Below, one piece after another: positions 1-8,897 of a stretch of 64,000 nt of DNA. The position numbers and the translations under genes are program-made. Where the stretch lies: positions 1 through 64,000 of the forward strand of contig CACKAJ010000002.1 in assembly GCA_902598125.1 (NCBI GenBank), given 5' to 3'. The stretch's first letter is position 1, and the number at the start of each line of letters is the position of its first letter. Under the pieces are notes generated by a model, which did no database searches, was not told the origin of the DNA, and was given only the letters and a program-made list of their open reading frames with translations. This DNA is from an uncultured Pelagibacteraceae bacterium. Its GTDB lineage: Bacteria; Pseudomonadota; Alphaproteobacteria; Pelagibacterales; Pelagibacteraceae.

Positions 1-825
1 TACTTTTTTATTATTTTTCGCATCAATTAAATCATATGATAATTTTATAGGTCTTTTATAATTATCCAAATCAAAACTTGTGGTCCAACTTTTTGTTTCT
101 TTATTATATGAATATTTGTTAGTTGAGTAAAAAGTTTCAATAATTTTTTCTTTTGAGTATCCTAAAGCAAACAAAAATGTGGAAATTGGTAATTTTTTTT
201 TTCTATCAATTCTAAAATATAAGATGTCTTTTGGATCAAATTCGAAATCCAGCCAAGAACCTCTTCCTGGAATTATTCTACAGTTAAATAATAGCTTACC
301 ACTTGCATGTGTTTTTCCTTTGTCATGATCAAAAAAAACACCAGGACTTCTATGCATTTGATTTACAACAACTCTTTCCACACCGTTAGTGATAAACGTA
401 GCGCTTGGTGTCATAAGAGGAAGATCGCCTATAAATACTTCTTGTTCTTTAGCTGAAAGAATTTGTTTAGTGTTATTTTCGGTATCTATGTCGTAAACTA
501 CTAATCTCAAATTGGCTTTTAACGCAGCTGAATACGACAAACTTCTTTGTTTACACTCAATTACATCAAATTTAGGTTTTTCTAATTTATAAGAAATATA
601 TTCTAAAGTTGATTTATCATTACCATCTTCTATAGGAAAAATACTTTTAAAAACTTTATCTATTCCTTTTGAAAGATCTGATAGTTGTTCATTTAAGGAT
701 TTTGACTCTAAAAATTCATTATAAGAGTTCTTTTGTACTTCAATTAAGTTAGGTATGGATAAACCTTCAACTAGTTTACCAAAATTCTTTCTTATATGTT
801 TCTTTTGAGTAAAAGATAATTGCAT
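1..825 (-). CDS. rpoB: RNA polymerase beta subunit, N-terminal part (runs off window start)
   Basis: Reverse-strand reading from ATG at 825 gives MQLSFTQKKHIRKNFGKLVEGLSIPNLIEVQKNSYNEFL...GVERVVVNQMHRSPGVFFDHDKGKTHASGKLLFNCRIIPGRGSWLDFEFD; classic RpoB N-terminus. Not in the ORF track because it is truncated at the edge. Confidence 0.97.
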   Translation of the reverse strand, partial: MQLSFTQKKHIRKNFGKLVEGLSIPNLIEVQKNSYNEFLESKSLNEQLSDLSKGIDKVFKSIFPIEDGNDKSTLEYISYKLEKPKFDVIECKQRSLSYSAALKANLRLVVYDIDTENNTKQILSAKEQEVFIGDLPLMTPSATFITNGVERVVVNQMHRSPGVFFDHDKGKTHASGKLLFNCRIIPGRGSWLDFEFDPKDILYFRIDRKKKLPISTFLFALGYSKEKIIETFYSTNKYSYNKETKSWTTSFDLDNYKRPIKLSYDLIDAKNNKKV

Positions 826-836
826 CAAATATAAAA

Positions 837-871
837 AAATTTCATTGCAAATTTACTTCGCAATAAAATTT
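837..871 (-). terminator. Attenuator/processing-type stem-loop between rplL and rpoB
   Basis: aaatttcattgc (837-848) / gcaataaaattt (860-871): 12-bp stem with one mismatch, 11-nt loop, followed on the minus strand by a T-run just before the rpoB ATG. Confidence 0.6.
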
Positions 872-886
872 AGTCTTAAATTTTGT

Positions 887-1264
887 TTACTTTAATTCTA
901 CTTTAGCTCCAGCTGCCTCAAGTTTTTTCTTAAATTCTTCAGCATCTTTTTTAGCAACCCCGCCTTTAACCTCTTTTGGTGCTGCTTCAACTAAATCTTT
1001 AGCTTCTTTTAAACCTAAACCAGTTATTGCTCTTACTTCTTTAATTACATTAATTTTTTTATCACCTGCTGATGCTAAGAAAATTGAAAATTCTGATTTT
1101 TCCTCGCCTGCTGGTGCTGCTGCTCCACCTGCTGGTGCCGCTGCAACAGGGGCTGCTGCTGTTACACCCCATTTTTCCTCTAATTGTTTTGAAAGCTCTG
1201 CTGCCTCAACCACTGTTAAGGAAGAAAGTTCGTCTATAATTTTATTTAAGTCTGCCATATACAA
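887..1264 (-). CDS. rplL: 50S ribosomal protein L7/L12
   Basis: ORF with Ala-rich hinge and [45 protein letters not shown]-terminus. Confidence 0.98.
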   Translation of the reverse strand: MYMADLNKIIDELSSLTVVEAAELSKQLEEKWGVTAAAPVAAAPAGGAAAPAGEEKSEFSIFLASAGDKKINVIKEVRAITGLGLKEAKDLVEAAPKEVKGGVAKKDAEEFKKKLEAAGAKVELK

Positions 1265-1273
1265 TCCTGTGAT

Positions 1274-1786
1274 TTAATTTTTTAAACTCTTTGCGCGCGC
1301 TAAATTAGCAATTTTTGAGCCAGGTGCAAGTAAAATACTCACTAATTTTTGAGCGGGTGTAGCTAAAATTCCCACAATTTTGGCTCTTGCTTCCTCTAAA
1401 GAAGGTAGTGTGGCAATAACTGACACCTCTTTTTCGTCTAAAACCTTCCCATCCATAAAACCAGCAATAATTTTAAGTTTGTCATTAGATTTCGAAAATT
1501 TTGTTAGAATTTTAGCAGTTGAAATAGGATCTGAAGATATAGCTGCTGCAGTAGGACCAATAAAATATTTTTCTAAATCTTTTTTTGGTGTTTCTTTTAT
1601 TGCAATTTTAGTAATCCTATTTTTTGTAATTTTAAATAGAATTCCCTTATCTCTTAATTCTTTTCTCAATGAGTCCAGTTCATTTACATTTAATCCTTGA
1701 TATTGAGCTATCATTACAGACTCATTATTAGTAAATTGTTTTTTCAACTCCTCTACGTAATTTTTTTTTGCTTCTTTAGACATCAT
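1274..1786 (-). CDS. rplJ: 50S ribosomal protein L10
   Basis: ORF sequence (QYQGLNVNELDSLRKELRDKGI...KITKNRI) and position between rplA and rplL. Confidence 0.97.
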   Translation of the reverse strand: MMSKEAKKNYVEELKKQFTNNESVMIAQYQGLNVNELDSLRKELRDKGILFKITKNRITKIAIKETPKKDLEKYFIGPTAAAISSDPISTAKILTKFSKSNDKLKIIAGFMDGKVLDEKEVSVIATLPSLEEARAKIVGILATPAQKLVSILLAPGSKIANLARAKSLKN

Positions 1787-1791
1787 AGTAT

Positions 1792-2478
1792 TTATCTAGC
1801 TCCTAACTTAAAAGAAATTCCCATTGTTGAAGTTATAAAAGATTTTTTTATAAATTCACCTTTTATAGTATCTGGTTTTTCTTTTTTAACGCTTTCAATT
1901 AAGTGGTTATAATTTTGTAATAATTTTTCTGTAGAAAAACTTTTTCTACCGATTGTAGACGATAGGTTTCCATCTTTATCATTTCTAATCTCTATTAATC
2001 CTGTTTTTATATCTTTTACTGCTTTAGAAATATCACTAGTTACAGTCCCTAATTTAGGATTTGGCATTAAACCTTTTGGTCCTAAAACTTTTCCATGTTT
2101 ACCAATTTTACTCATCATTGATGGTGTACAAATAAGTTTAGTAAAATCAAACTTGCCAGCAGCAATTTTTTCGATAAGATCTTCTGATCCTGCAATATCT
2201 GCACCAGCTTTTTTTGCCTCCTCAATTTTATCCGGTTCACAAAGAACCGCTACTTTACTTTTTTTCCCAGATCCATTTGGTAAATTTACCACTGTTCTTA
2301 AACTTAAGTCTCCTCCTTTGGATTGTTTTAAGTTTATTCTTAAAGATACGTCAATTGACTCATCAAATTTTGTTGTAGAATTTTTTTTAATTTGTTCCAA
2401 AATTTCTTTAATATCCATTTTTTTATCTCTAATAGTTGATTTTAAAATTGCTTTGTACCGTTTAGATCTTTTTCTCAT
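1792..2478 (-). CDS. rplA: 50S ribosomal protein L1
   Basis: LGPKGLMPNPKLGTVTSDISKAVKDIKTG motif; operon position. Confidence 0.98.
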   Translation of the reverse strand: MRKRSKRYKAILKSTIRDKKMDIKEILEQIKKNSTTKFDESIDVSLRINLKQSKGGDLSLRTVVNLPNGSGKKSKVAVLCEPDKIEEAKKAGADIAGSEDLIEKIAAGKFDFTKLICTPSMMSKIGKHGKVLGPKGLMPNPKLGTVTSDISKAVKDIKTGLIEIRNDKDGNLSSTIGRKSFSTEKLLQNYNHLIESVKKEKPDTIKGEFIKKSFITSTMGISFKLGAR

Positions 2479-2480
2479 AA

Positions 2481-2906
2481 CTATTCTTTTACCTCAATAC
2501 CCATCGATCTAGCAGACCCGCATATAATTTTAGTTGCTTCCTTAATGTCAAAAGCATTTAAATCTTTCATTTTCTCCTTAGCGATAGCTTCAGCTTGTTT
2601 CATTGTAATAGAACCTGCCACTACTCTTCCAGGTTCACTTGATCCACTTTTTAGTTTAGCGGCTTCTCTAATAAAATGTGAAGCTGGAGGTGACTTAATA
2701 ATAAAATCAAATTTTTTATCTTTATATACAGTAATTACAACTGGAACAGGCTTTCCCATAAAAGCTTTTGTTTTTTCATTAAATGCTTTACAAAATTCCA
2801 TAATATTTATTCCTCTTTGACCTAATGCTGGACCTACTGGAGGAGCTGGATTAGCTTGACCGCCTTTAATTTGTAATTTTACGTAACCTGTTATTTCTTT
2901 TGCCAT
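2481..2906 (-). CDS. rplK: 50S ribosomal protein L11
   Basis: [40 protein letters not shown]. Confidence 0.98.
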   Translation of the reverse strand: MAKEITGYVKLQIKGGQANPAPPVGPALGQRGINIMEFCKAFNEKTKAFMGKPVPVVITVYKDKKFDFIIKSPPASHFIREAAKLKSGSSEPGRVVAGSITMKQAEAIAKEKMKDLNAFDIKEATKIICGSARSMGIEVKE

Positions 2907-3437
2907 TTAATTTTTCTCCACTTGATTAAATTCTAAATCTACAGGAGTAGGTCTACCAAATATAGAAACTGAGACTTTAAGTCTAGATTTTTCTTCGTCT
3001 ATTTCTTCAATTAAACCATTAAATGAGGCAAATGGGCCGTCACAAACTTTAACTTTTTCACCAATTTCAAAACTAATTCCAGTTTTTTGGGAAACTGCAC
3101 TTTCAGAAACCTGACCAAGAATACGTTTAATTTCACTGTCTGATATTGGTGTTGGTTTATCTGCAGAACCAAGGAAACCACTTACTTTTTGTAGATTTTT
3201 TATCATGTGATAAATTTCTTTTGTAAGTTCAATCTTAATTAAAACGTAACCAGGAAAGAATTTTTTTTCTTTTTTTGTTCTTTTCCCTTTTTTTACCTCA
3301 GTAACTTGATGTGTAGGAACTAATATTTCTTCTAGTTTATCTAACAATTTATTTTTCTTTAGTTCGTCTTTAATTGTGTCTACGACTTTTTTCTCGAAAC
3401 CAGAATAAGCTTGTACGATATACCAATTCATTATCAA
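2907..3437 (-). CDS. nusG: Transcription termination/antitermination protein NusG
   Basis: MNWYIVQAYSGFEKKV N-terminus, FFPGYVLIKIELT, KOW-like C-terminus; likely start is the Met of MNWYIVQ. Confidence 0.97.
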   Translation of the reverse strand: MIMNWYIVQAYSGFEKKVVDTIKDELKKNKLLDKLEEILVPTHQVTEVKKGKRTKKEKKFFPGYVLIKIELTKEIYHMIKNLQKVSGFLGSADKPTPISDSEIKRILGQVSESAVSQKTGISFEIGEKVKVCDGPFASFNGLIEEIDEEKSRLKVSVSIFGRPTPVDLEFNQVEKN

Positions 3438-3625
3438 AAATTAATTGTTAAAACTAAATTTAGTAAAAATCTTAAAATTTGGTCAAGTATTAGAAAAAAA
3501 ATTGCCGCAACAGAAGCTAACGCGAAGACCATTACCGCTCCCATCATAGTATCTTTTTTTGTAGGCCAAGTTATTCTAAAAGTTTCTTGTTTAACTTCTT
3601 GAATAAATTTTAAAGGATTTTTCAT
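3434..3625 (-). CDS. secE: Preprotein translocase subunit SecE
   Basis: MKNPLKFIQEVKQETFRITWPTKKDTMMGAVMVF; the track ORF (to 3670) reads back into tRNA-Trp, so the start is refined to the ATG at 3625. Confidence 0.93.
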   Translation of the reverse strand: MKNPLKFIQEVKQETFRITWPTKKDTMMGAVMVFALASVAAIFFLILDQILRFLLNLVLTINF

Positions 3626-3640
3626 AACTCTTTCTAAGTT

Positions 3641-3716
3641 TGGCAGGAGCGGAGGGACTCGAACCCACAACCTCCGGTTTTGGAGACCGGCGCTCTACCA
3701 ATTGAACTACGCTCCT
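3641..3716 (-). tRNA. tRNA-Trp (anticodon CCA)
   Basis: AGGAGCGTAGTTCAATTGGTAGAGCGCCGGTCTCCAAAACCGGAGGTTGTGGGTTCGAGTCCCTCCGCTCCT(G)CCA read on minus strand; anticodon loop CTCCAAA. Confidence 0.95.
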
Positions 3717-3721
3717 AAGCG

Positions 3722-4921
3722 TTACTTAACTATTTTAGTTACTACTCCAGCTCCAACTGTTTTTCCACCTTCTCTTATTGCAAAGTTTAAATTTTCATTC
3801 ATCGCAATTGGTGTGATTAACTTAACTGTGAATTTCCCATCATCACCTGGCATAACCATTTCGGTACCAGATGGCAATGTTACTTCTCCAGTTACGTCTG
3901 TAGTTCTAAAATAAAACTGTGGTCTATATTTTGTAAAGAAAGGCGTATGTCTTCCACCTTCCTCCTTTTTTAAAATATAAGCCTGACATTCAAACTCTGT
4001 GTGTGGAGTAATTGAACCTGGTTTACAAAGAACTTGACCTCTTTCAACGTCTGTTCTTTCAACACCTCTTAAAAGAGCTCCAATATTATCACCTGCTTCA
4101 CCACTATCTAAAAGTTTTCTAAACATTTCAACTCCAGTACAAACAGATTTTTTTGTATCCCTAATACCTACGATTTCAATTTCTTCACCAACTTTGATTA
4201 CACCTGACTCTACTCTTCCAGTTACTACTGTTCCCCTTCCAGAAATAGAGAATACGTCTTCAACTGGCATTAAGAAAGGTTTATCTTTTGGTCTATCAGG
4301 TTGAGGAATTGTTTCGTCAACTGCTTTCATCAATTCCATAATTGCATTTTTTCCTGTAGCTTCGTCTTTTCCTTCCACTGCATTTAAAGCAGAACCTTTA
4401 ATTATCGGTATCTTATCTCCTGGGAATTTATAAGAAGTTAATAATTCTCTAATTTCTTCTTCAACAAGATCAACTAGTTCTTTATCTTTAACTGTGTCAA
4501 TTTTATTTAAAAAAACTACAATGGCAGGTACACCAACTTGACGAGCTAAAAGAATGTGTTCTCTAGTCTGAGGCATTGGACCATCTGCTGCATTAACTAC
4601 TAATATTGCTCCATCCATTTGTGCTGCACCTGTAATCATATTTTTTACATAGTCAGCGTGTCCTGGACAGTCTACGTGAGCATAGTGTCTTTTTTCTGTT
4701 TCATATTCAACGTGTGCAGTTGAAATTGTAATTCCTCTTTCTTTTTCCTCTGGAGCTTTATCAATCTGATCATAAGCTACAAAGTTTGCTGAACTTGAGC
4801 CACCTGCTTCAGATAGCACTTTAGTTATGGCAGCTGTTAATGTTGTTTTACCATGGTCTACGTGTCCGATTGTACCGATATTACAATGCGGTTTATTTCG
4901 GTTAAACTTTTCTTTCGACAT
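3722..4921 (-). CDS. tuf: Elongation factor Tu
   Basis: [45 protein letters not shown]. Confidence 0.99.
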   Translation of the reverse strand: MSKEKFNRNKPHCNIGTIGHVDHGKTTLTAAITKVLSEAGGSSSANFVAYDQIDKAPEEKERGITISTAHVEYETEKRHYAHVDCPGHADYVKNMITGAAQMDGAILVVNAADGPMPQTREHILLARQVGVPAIVVFLNKIDTVKDKELVDLVEEEIRELLTSYKFPGDKIPIIKGSALNAVEGKDEATGKNAIMELMKAVDETIPQPDRPKDKPFLMPVEDVFSISGRGTVVTGRVESGVIKVGEEIEIVGIRDTKKSVCTGVEMFRKLLDSGEAGDNIGALLRGVERTDVERGQVLCKPGSITPHTEFECQAYILKKEEGGRHTPFFTKYRPQFYFRTTDVTGEVTLPSGTEMVMPGDDGKFTVKLITPIAMNENLNFAIREGGKTVGAGVVTKIVK

Positions 4922-4958
4922 CTATTTTTTCCTCACTTTATATTTTAATTTTTAATTT

Positions 4959-5032
4959 TGGAGCGGGTAAAGGGAATCGAACCCTTACATCCAGCTTGGA
5001 AGGCTAGCGTTCTACCATTGAACTACACCCGC
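4959..5032 (-). tRNA. tRNA-Gly (anticodon TCC)
   Basis: GCGGGTGTAGTTCAATGGTAGAACGCTAGCCTTCCAAGCTGGATGTAAGGGTTCGATTCCCTTTACCCGCTCCA on minus strand. Confidence 0.95.
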
Positions 5033-5077
5033 AAAATCCAAACTTATCACGCCCTTAATTATTAAAAGTTTTAAGTT

Positions 5078-5163
5078 TGGTGGAGGGGGAAAGATTCGAA
5101 CTTTCGAAGACCGAAGTCAACGGGTTTACAGCCCGCCCCATTTGACCGCTCTGGAACCCCTCC
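5078..5163 (-). tRNA. tRNA-Tyr (anticodon GTA)
   Basis: 86-nt class II tRNA on minus strand; GGAGGGG/CCCCTCC acceptor, anticodon loop CTGTAAA, encoded ACCA end. Confidence 0.94.
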
Positions 5164-5213
5164 TAAAAACTAGGGGTTATCCACTAACTTAAAAAGCGTT
5201 TAACAACAAGCGT

Positions 5214-5241
5214 TTTATAAGCATTTATGTAATAATTGCAA
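5214..5241 (-). promoter_or_regulatory. Candidate sigma70-type promoter for the tRNA-Tyr/tRNA-Gly/tuf transcription unit
   Basis: Minus strand TTGCAA (5241-5236), 16-nt spacer, TATAAA (5219-5214), about 50 nt upstream of the tRNA-Tyr 5' end. Confidence 0.5.
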
Positions 5242-5296
5242 TAAATCATTTTACCTTAAAATATGCTAATAAATTGAGTAAATAGCCTTAAAAATC

Positions 5297-6043
5297 ATGA
5301 AAAAAACAACCTTTTTAATTGCAGGAAAACATGCTGTTTTAGAGGCATTAAAAAATCCCTCTAGAAAAATTGAAAGAGTTTTCTTAACAGAAGATGCTCA
5401 AAAAAAAATTAATAGAGAAAATCAAAATTTAAATTTATTTAAAAAAACCCATGTTTTTTTCAAATCTAAAAAAGAACTAGACAATCTTTGTGGAAGAGAT
5501 GAAACCGCTCATCAAGGATTAGTTGCTGAGGTAGAGCACCTTGAAGAGATTACTTTAAAAGAATTTATAATTGAAAATTCAAAAAAAAACCTTAACTTAA
5601 TAGCGCTAGAGGAAGTTACGGATCCAAGAAATATTGGATCAATTATAAGAAGTGCTGTAGCATTTAATATTGATGGAATCATAGTTAAAGAAAGATCCTT
5701 TCCTTCAAAAAGCAAACTAATGTACAAAAGTGCGAGCGGTGGGACAGAACATATTAAAATTTTTAAAGTAGCAAATATAAATACAACTCTAAAATTTTTA
5801 AAAACTAAAGAATTTTGGGTCAGCGCATTTGATATAAGTGCAAAAAAAGACTTTACTAAACATAAATGGAAAGGAAAAAATATTTTACTTTTTGGATCAG
5901 AAGGATTTGGGATTAAAGCTAAAACTTTAGAAAATTCAGATTTTATATTTAAAGTAAAAATGAACGATAATATTGAGAGTTTGAATATATCAAATACAGT
6001 ATCTGTTGTTTGTCATCACGTTTTTCAATCAATAAAGCAATGA
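5297..6043 (+). CDS. rlmB: 23S rRNA (guanosine-2'-O-)-methyltransferase RlmB / SpoU family
   Basis: GKHAVLEALKNPSRKIERVFLTE, EEVTDPRNIGSIIRSAVAF, LLFGSEGFGI, ESLNISNTVSVVCH (SpoU motifs). Confidence 0.88.
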   Translation: MKKTTFLIAGKHAVLEALKNPSRKIERVFLTEDAQKKINRENQNLNLFKKTHVFFKSKKELDNLCGRDETAHQGLVAEVEHLEEITLKEFIIENSKKNLNLIALEEVTDPRNIGSIIRSAVAFNIDGIIVKERSFPSKSKLMYKSASGGTEHIKIFKVANINTTLKFLKTKEFWVSAFDISAKKDFTKHKWKGKNILLFGSEGFGIKAKTLENSDFIFKVKMNDNIESLNISNTVSVVCHHVFQSIKQ

Positions 6044-6098
6044 TTTATATTTAAATTGTATTGTCTTTTTCATAAATTTATTTTAAAGAAACATCTGA

Positions 6099-6174
6099 GC
6101 CCTCATAGCTCAATTGGTAGAGCAATTGATTTGTAATCAATAGGTTCGCGGTTCGAGTCCGTGTGAGGGCACCA
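6099..6174 (+). tRNA. tRNA-Thr (anticodon TGT)
   Basis: gccctcatagctcaattggtagagcaattgatttgtaatcaataggttcgcggttcgagtccgtgtgagggcacca. Confidence 0.95.
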
Positions 6175-6177
6175 CTA

Positions 6178-6945
6178 CTAATTTGTTTCTTTTCTTAATT
6201 GTTCTAATTTTATTTTTTTTTGCAAACTGGTATTTTTATCATATAGAAGATTAAATTTAATTTTATTTTGAACTTTAATAATAATTTTTTTTGCATTTCT
6301 GACCTCAACATTGTCTGCTACAGCACTGATAGGTCTTTTTATAGGATTAAGATTAGTAATAATTACTTTCGATTTATCACTAACAATTTTTCCAGCCCAT
6401 CTCCTTGGTCTAAAAGCACTTATTGGTGCGATAGAAATTTTTTTAGAATTTAAATTTAAAATTGGTCCATGCACTGATAAATTATAAGCGGTACTGCCAG
6501 CTGGAGTAGATACTAGCACACCATCTGAAACTAGTTTCTTAATAATATTTTTTGAATTATTTTTTATTGATAGATTTGCAGCTTGTCTACTTTGCCTTAA
6601 TATTGAAACTTCATTTATAGCTATACTTTTTCTAATATAATTTTTAGTATTAACTGACATTTCTAATGGTGAAATATTAACAGTTTTTGCTCTCGATAAA
6701 TTTTTTACAATATATTTACTAGAAAATTTGTTCATTAAAAATCCATAGTTACCTGAATTAATTCCATAAAATGATTTTTTAGAATTTTTATTTTTTTTAA
6801 GTGTTTTGAGCATGAAGCCGTCGCCACCGATAACTATAATTATATTGGATCTTTTAATTTTCTTTTTATTAAATATTTTAATAATTTGTTTCTTTAATTT
6901 TAAAGACCTGGAGTTTGTATCTGAAATTATTAATGGTTTATTCAT
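6178..6945 (-). CDS. nadK: NAD kinase
   Basis: VIGGDGFMLKTLK, GINSGNYGFLMN, VSTPAGSTAYNLSVHGPIL. Confidence 0.9.
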   Translation of the reverse strand: MNKPLIISDTNSRSLKLKKQIIKIFNKKKIKRSNIIIVIGGDGFMLKTLKKNKNSKKSFYGINSGNYGFLMNKFSSKYIVKNLSRAKTVNISPLEMSVNTKNYIRKSIAINEVSILRQSRQAANLSIKNNSKNIIKKLVSDGVLVSTPAGSTAYNLSVHGPILNLNSKKISIAPISAFRPRRWAGKIVSDKSKVIITNLNPIKRPISAVADNVEVRNAKKIIIKVQNKIKFNLLYDKNTSLQKKIKLEQLRKETN

Positions 6946-6953
6946 TTTAAAAA

Positions 6954-7039
6954 TGGTGCCCTCGGCCAGACTCGAACTGGCACTCCCAAAAGGGCAAGGA
7001 TTTTAAGTCCTTTGTGTCTACCAATTTCACCACGAGGGC
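6954..7039 (-). tRNA. tRNA-Leu (anticodon TAA)
   Basis: Minus strand GCCCTCG...CGAGGGC acceptor with ACCA end; anticodon loop CTTAAAA; class II length (86 nt). Confidence 0.93.
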
Positions 7040-7171
7040 ACGTCGTTATTTTTATTGTTATTGTTAATATATTAATACACAAGAGTTTAAAAGAAGTAAA
7101 AAAAAAATTATTTTCCGTCTTTATCATCTAGTCTACTTCCAGTCTTCTTTCTGTTAAAGTATAAATATCTA

Positions 7172-8125
7172 ATGAAAAAAATATTAATTTATAATTCTGG
7201 TGGGGGTTTAGGCGACTCTATACAAATCATCCCATTAATATTAAGTCTTAAGAATCATTATAGACGCTCTAAAATTTTTTATTTGGGCGCTCATTCCAAT
7301 CACTTTGAAGGAAAATTAAAAGAGTATAATATCAATGTAGATACTCTTGAATTAAATTTAAAGTATTTTGGTTTTAGATGGTGGCACCTATTATTTGTTA
7401 AAAAGAATTATAAAAAAAAAAATCTAGAGAAATTTGACTTAATTATTGATCTACAATCTAAATTTAGAAATTCCCTAATTCTAAAAAAAGTTCCACATAA
7501 TCATTTCTACTCAACAACTTTTGGAAATTTTTTTTCGACAAAAAAAATTAAATTTAAGACAAAAAATCATTTAGAAAACTTAAGTGTTTTTTTAGACGAA
7601 AAAATAAAACTCATAAATTTTAACTACAATAAACTACCAAGAAATTTACTTAATGAAGCAAAAAAACTTTTACCAAAAACAAATTATATTGGATTTTCTA
7701 TAACTCAAGGAAATGAATATAGAAAAAAAAGTTGGTCAATATACAAATTTATTTCACTTGCAAATAAATCGCTTATTAAGAAGAAGATACCAGTTTTTTT
7801 TATTGAAAAAAATCAAGAACAAATAATTGAAAAAATAAAAAATCAAGTACCTGGATCTTTATTTCCTGAAACAAATACAGAATTATCGTGCCCTGCTTTA
7901 GTTACGGCCTTATCGTCACGATTGGACCAAGCTGTGACAATTGATAATGGAGTAATGCATATGATGGGGCTAGCAGATATTCCTATGATAGTTTTATTTG
8001 GTCCTACAAACTCAGAAAAATTTGCGCCAAAAAATAATTACACAAAAATATTAGATAGTAAAAAAATTCATGGGACAAAAGATATAGAGTCTATTTCAGT
8101 CGATGAAGTCTATGATTTAATTTAA
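7172..8125 (+). CDS. Glycosyltransferase family 9 (heptosyltransferase-like)
   Basis: GGGLGDSIQIIPLILSLK N-terminus, TIDNGVMHMMGLADIPMIVLFGPTNSEKFAP C-terminal GT9 motif. Confidence 0.82.
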   Translation: MKKILIYNSGGGLGDSIQIIPLILSLKNHYRRSKIFYLGAHSNHFEGKLKEYNINVDTLELNLKYFGFRWWHLLFVKKNYKKKNLEKFDLIIDLQSKFRNSLILKKVPHNHFYSTTFGNFFSTKKIKFKTKNHLENLSVFLDEKIKLINFNYNKLPRNLLNEAKKLLPKTNYIGFSITQGNEYRKKSWSIYKFISLANKSLIKKKIPVFFIEKNQEQIIEKIKNQVPGSLFPETNTELSCPALVTALSSRLDQAVTIDNGVMHMMGLADIPMIVLFGPTNSEKFAPKNNYTKILDSKKIHGTKDIESISVDEVYDLI

Positions 8126-8880
8126 AGTCTTAAAATTTTAATTTTTTTTATTTTAACAACTTTCATCAAGTCAGCGTTTACTTCTTTTAATTTTTTAAGT
8201 GATGTTGATCTGGTAACAACTGCGACACCTATTTTTCCAAGTCTGAAGAAAGGATAACTTCCTATATCAACAAATTTTTTATATTTTTTTTGGATTAAAC
8301 TTAACTGCTTTGAAATATTACTTTCAACAGTAAAAAGATTTATAGTTTTGCTGTGAATTTTTAATCCTTTTACTAAATATCTTTTGCAGTTTTCAATCAT
8401 TGAATTTAAAATTGAAGGAACGCCGGGTAAAGATAATACATTTTTAGTTATGAAACCTGGAGCAGCACTTGATGGATTATATATCAATTTAGAACCCTTT
8501 GGCATTTTTGCCATTTTCTTTCTTCCATCATTAAATTTTTTTTTACCATAATATTTTTCCAAAATTGCATAAGCCTCTTCATGATACTCGTACTTTACTT
8601 TAAATGCTTTTGAAATCGATTTAGCTGTAATATCGTCGTGAGTTGGTCCAATACCTCCAGTTGTAAAAACATAATTAAATTTTTTTGATAGAAAGAGAAT
8701 ATTTTCTACGATGGTTTTTTCGTCGTCAGGAACCACTCTCACTTCCTTCACTATTATTCCACAGCTTGAATTCAACCAGTTTGATAAAAATACAACATTT
8801 TTATCTTGTGTGCGGCCTGAAAGAATTTCATTACCAATTATTAAGATTGAAGCATTAATTTTTTTTATTTTTTTCTTCAT
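8122..8880 (-). CDS. CinA N-terminal / molybdopterin-binding (MoaB/Mog-fold) domain protein
   Basis: ASILIIGNEILSGRTQDKNVVFLSNWL, VFTTGGIGPTHDDITAKSISKAF, LPGVPSILNSM; no C-terminal PncC-type domain in the ORF. Confidence 0.85.
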   Translation of the reverse strand: MKKKIKKINASILIIGNEILSGRTQDKNVVFLSNWLNSSCGIIVKEVRVVPDDEKTIVENILFLSKKFNYVFTTGGIGPTHDDITAKSISKAFKVKYEYHEEAYAILEKYYGKKKFNDGRKKMAKMPKGSKLIYNPSSAAPGFITKNVLSLPGVPSILNSMIENCKRYLVKGLKIHSKTINLFTVESNISKQLSLIQKKYKKFVDIGSYPFFRLGKIGVAVVTRSTSLKKLKEVNADLMKVVKIKKIKILRL

Positions 8881-8897
8881 AGAAGTTATAAATATAT

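Noticed and set aside
1380-2820. Plus-strand ORFs opposite rplJ, rplA and rplK (1380..1700, 1697..1912, 2153..2512, 2545..2820)
   Set aside because: Antisense to highly conserved ribosomal protein genes; low-complexity hydrophobic products consistent with chance ORFs in AT-rich DNA.
3645-3670. N-terminal extension of SecE (MWVRVPPLLPNLERV)
   Set aside because: It is translated tRNA-Trp sequence; the true start is the ATG at 3625.
5160-5296. Direct repeat of agcgttt (aaagcgtttaacaacaagcgttttat) between tRNA-Tyr and rlmB as a regulatory operator
   Set aside because: Short, overlaps the putative core promoter and initially transcribed region; insufficient to claim a binding site.
6806-7127. 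Small ORFs 6806..7006 (+) and 6942..7127 (-)
   Set aside because: They read through the tRNA-Leu gene (e.g. SARLELALPKGQG), a typical tRNA-translation artefact.
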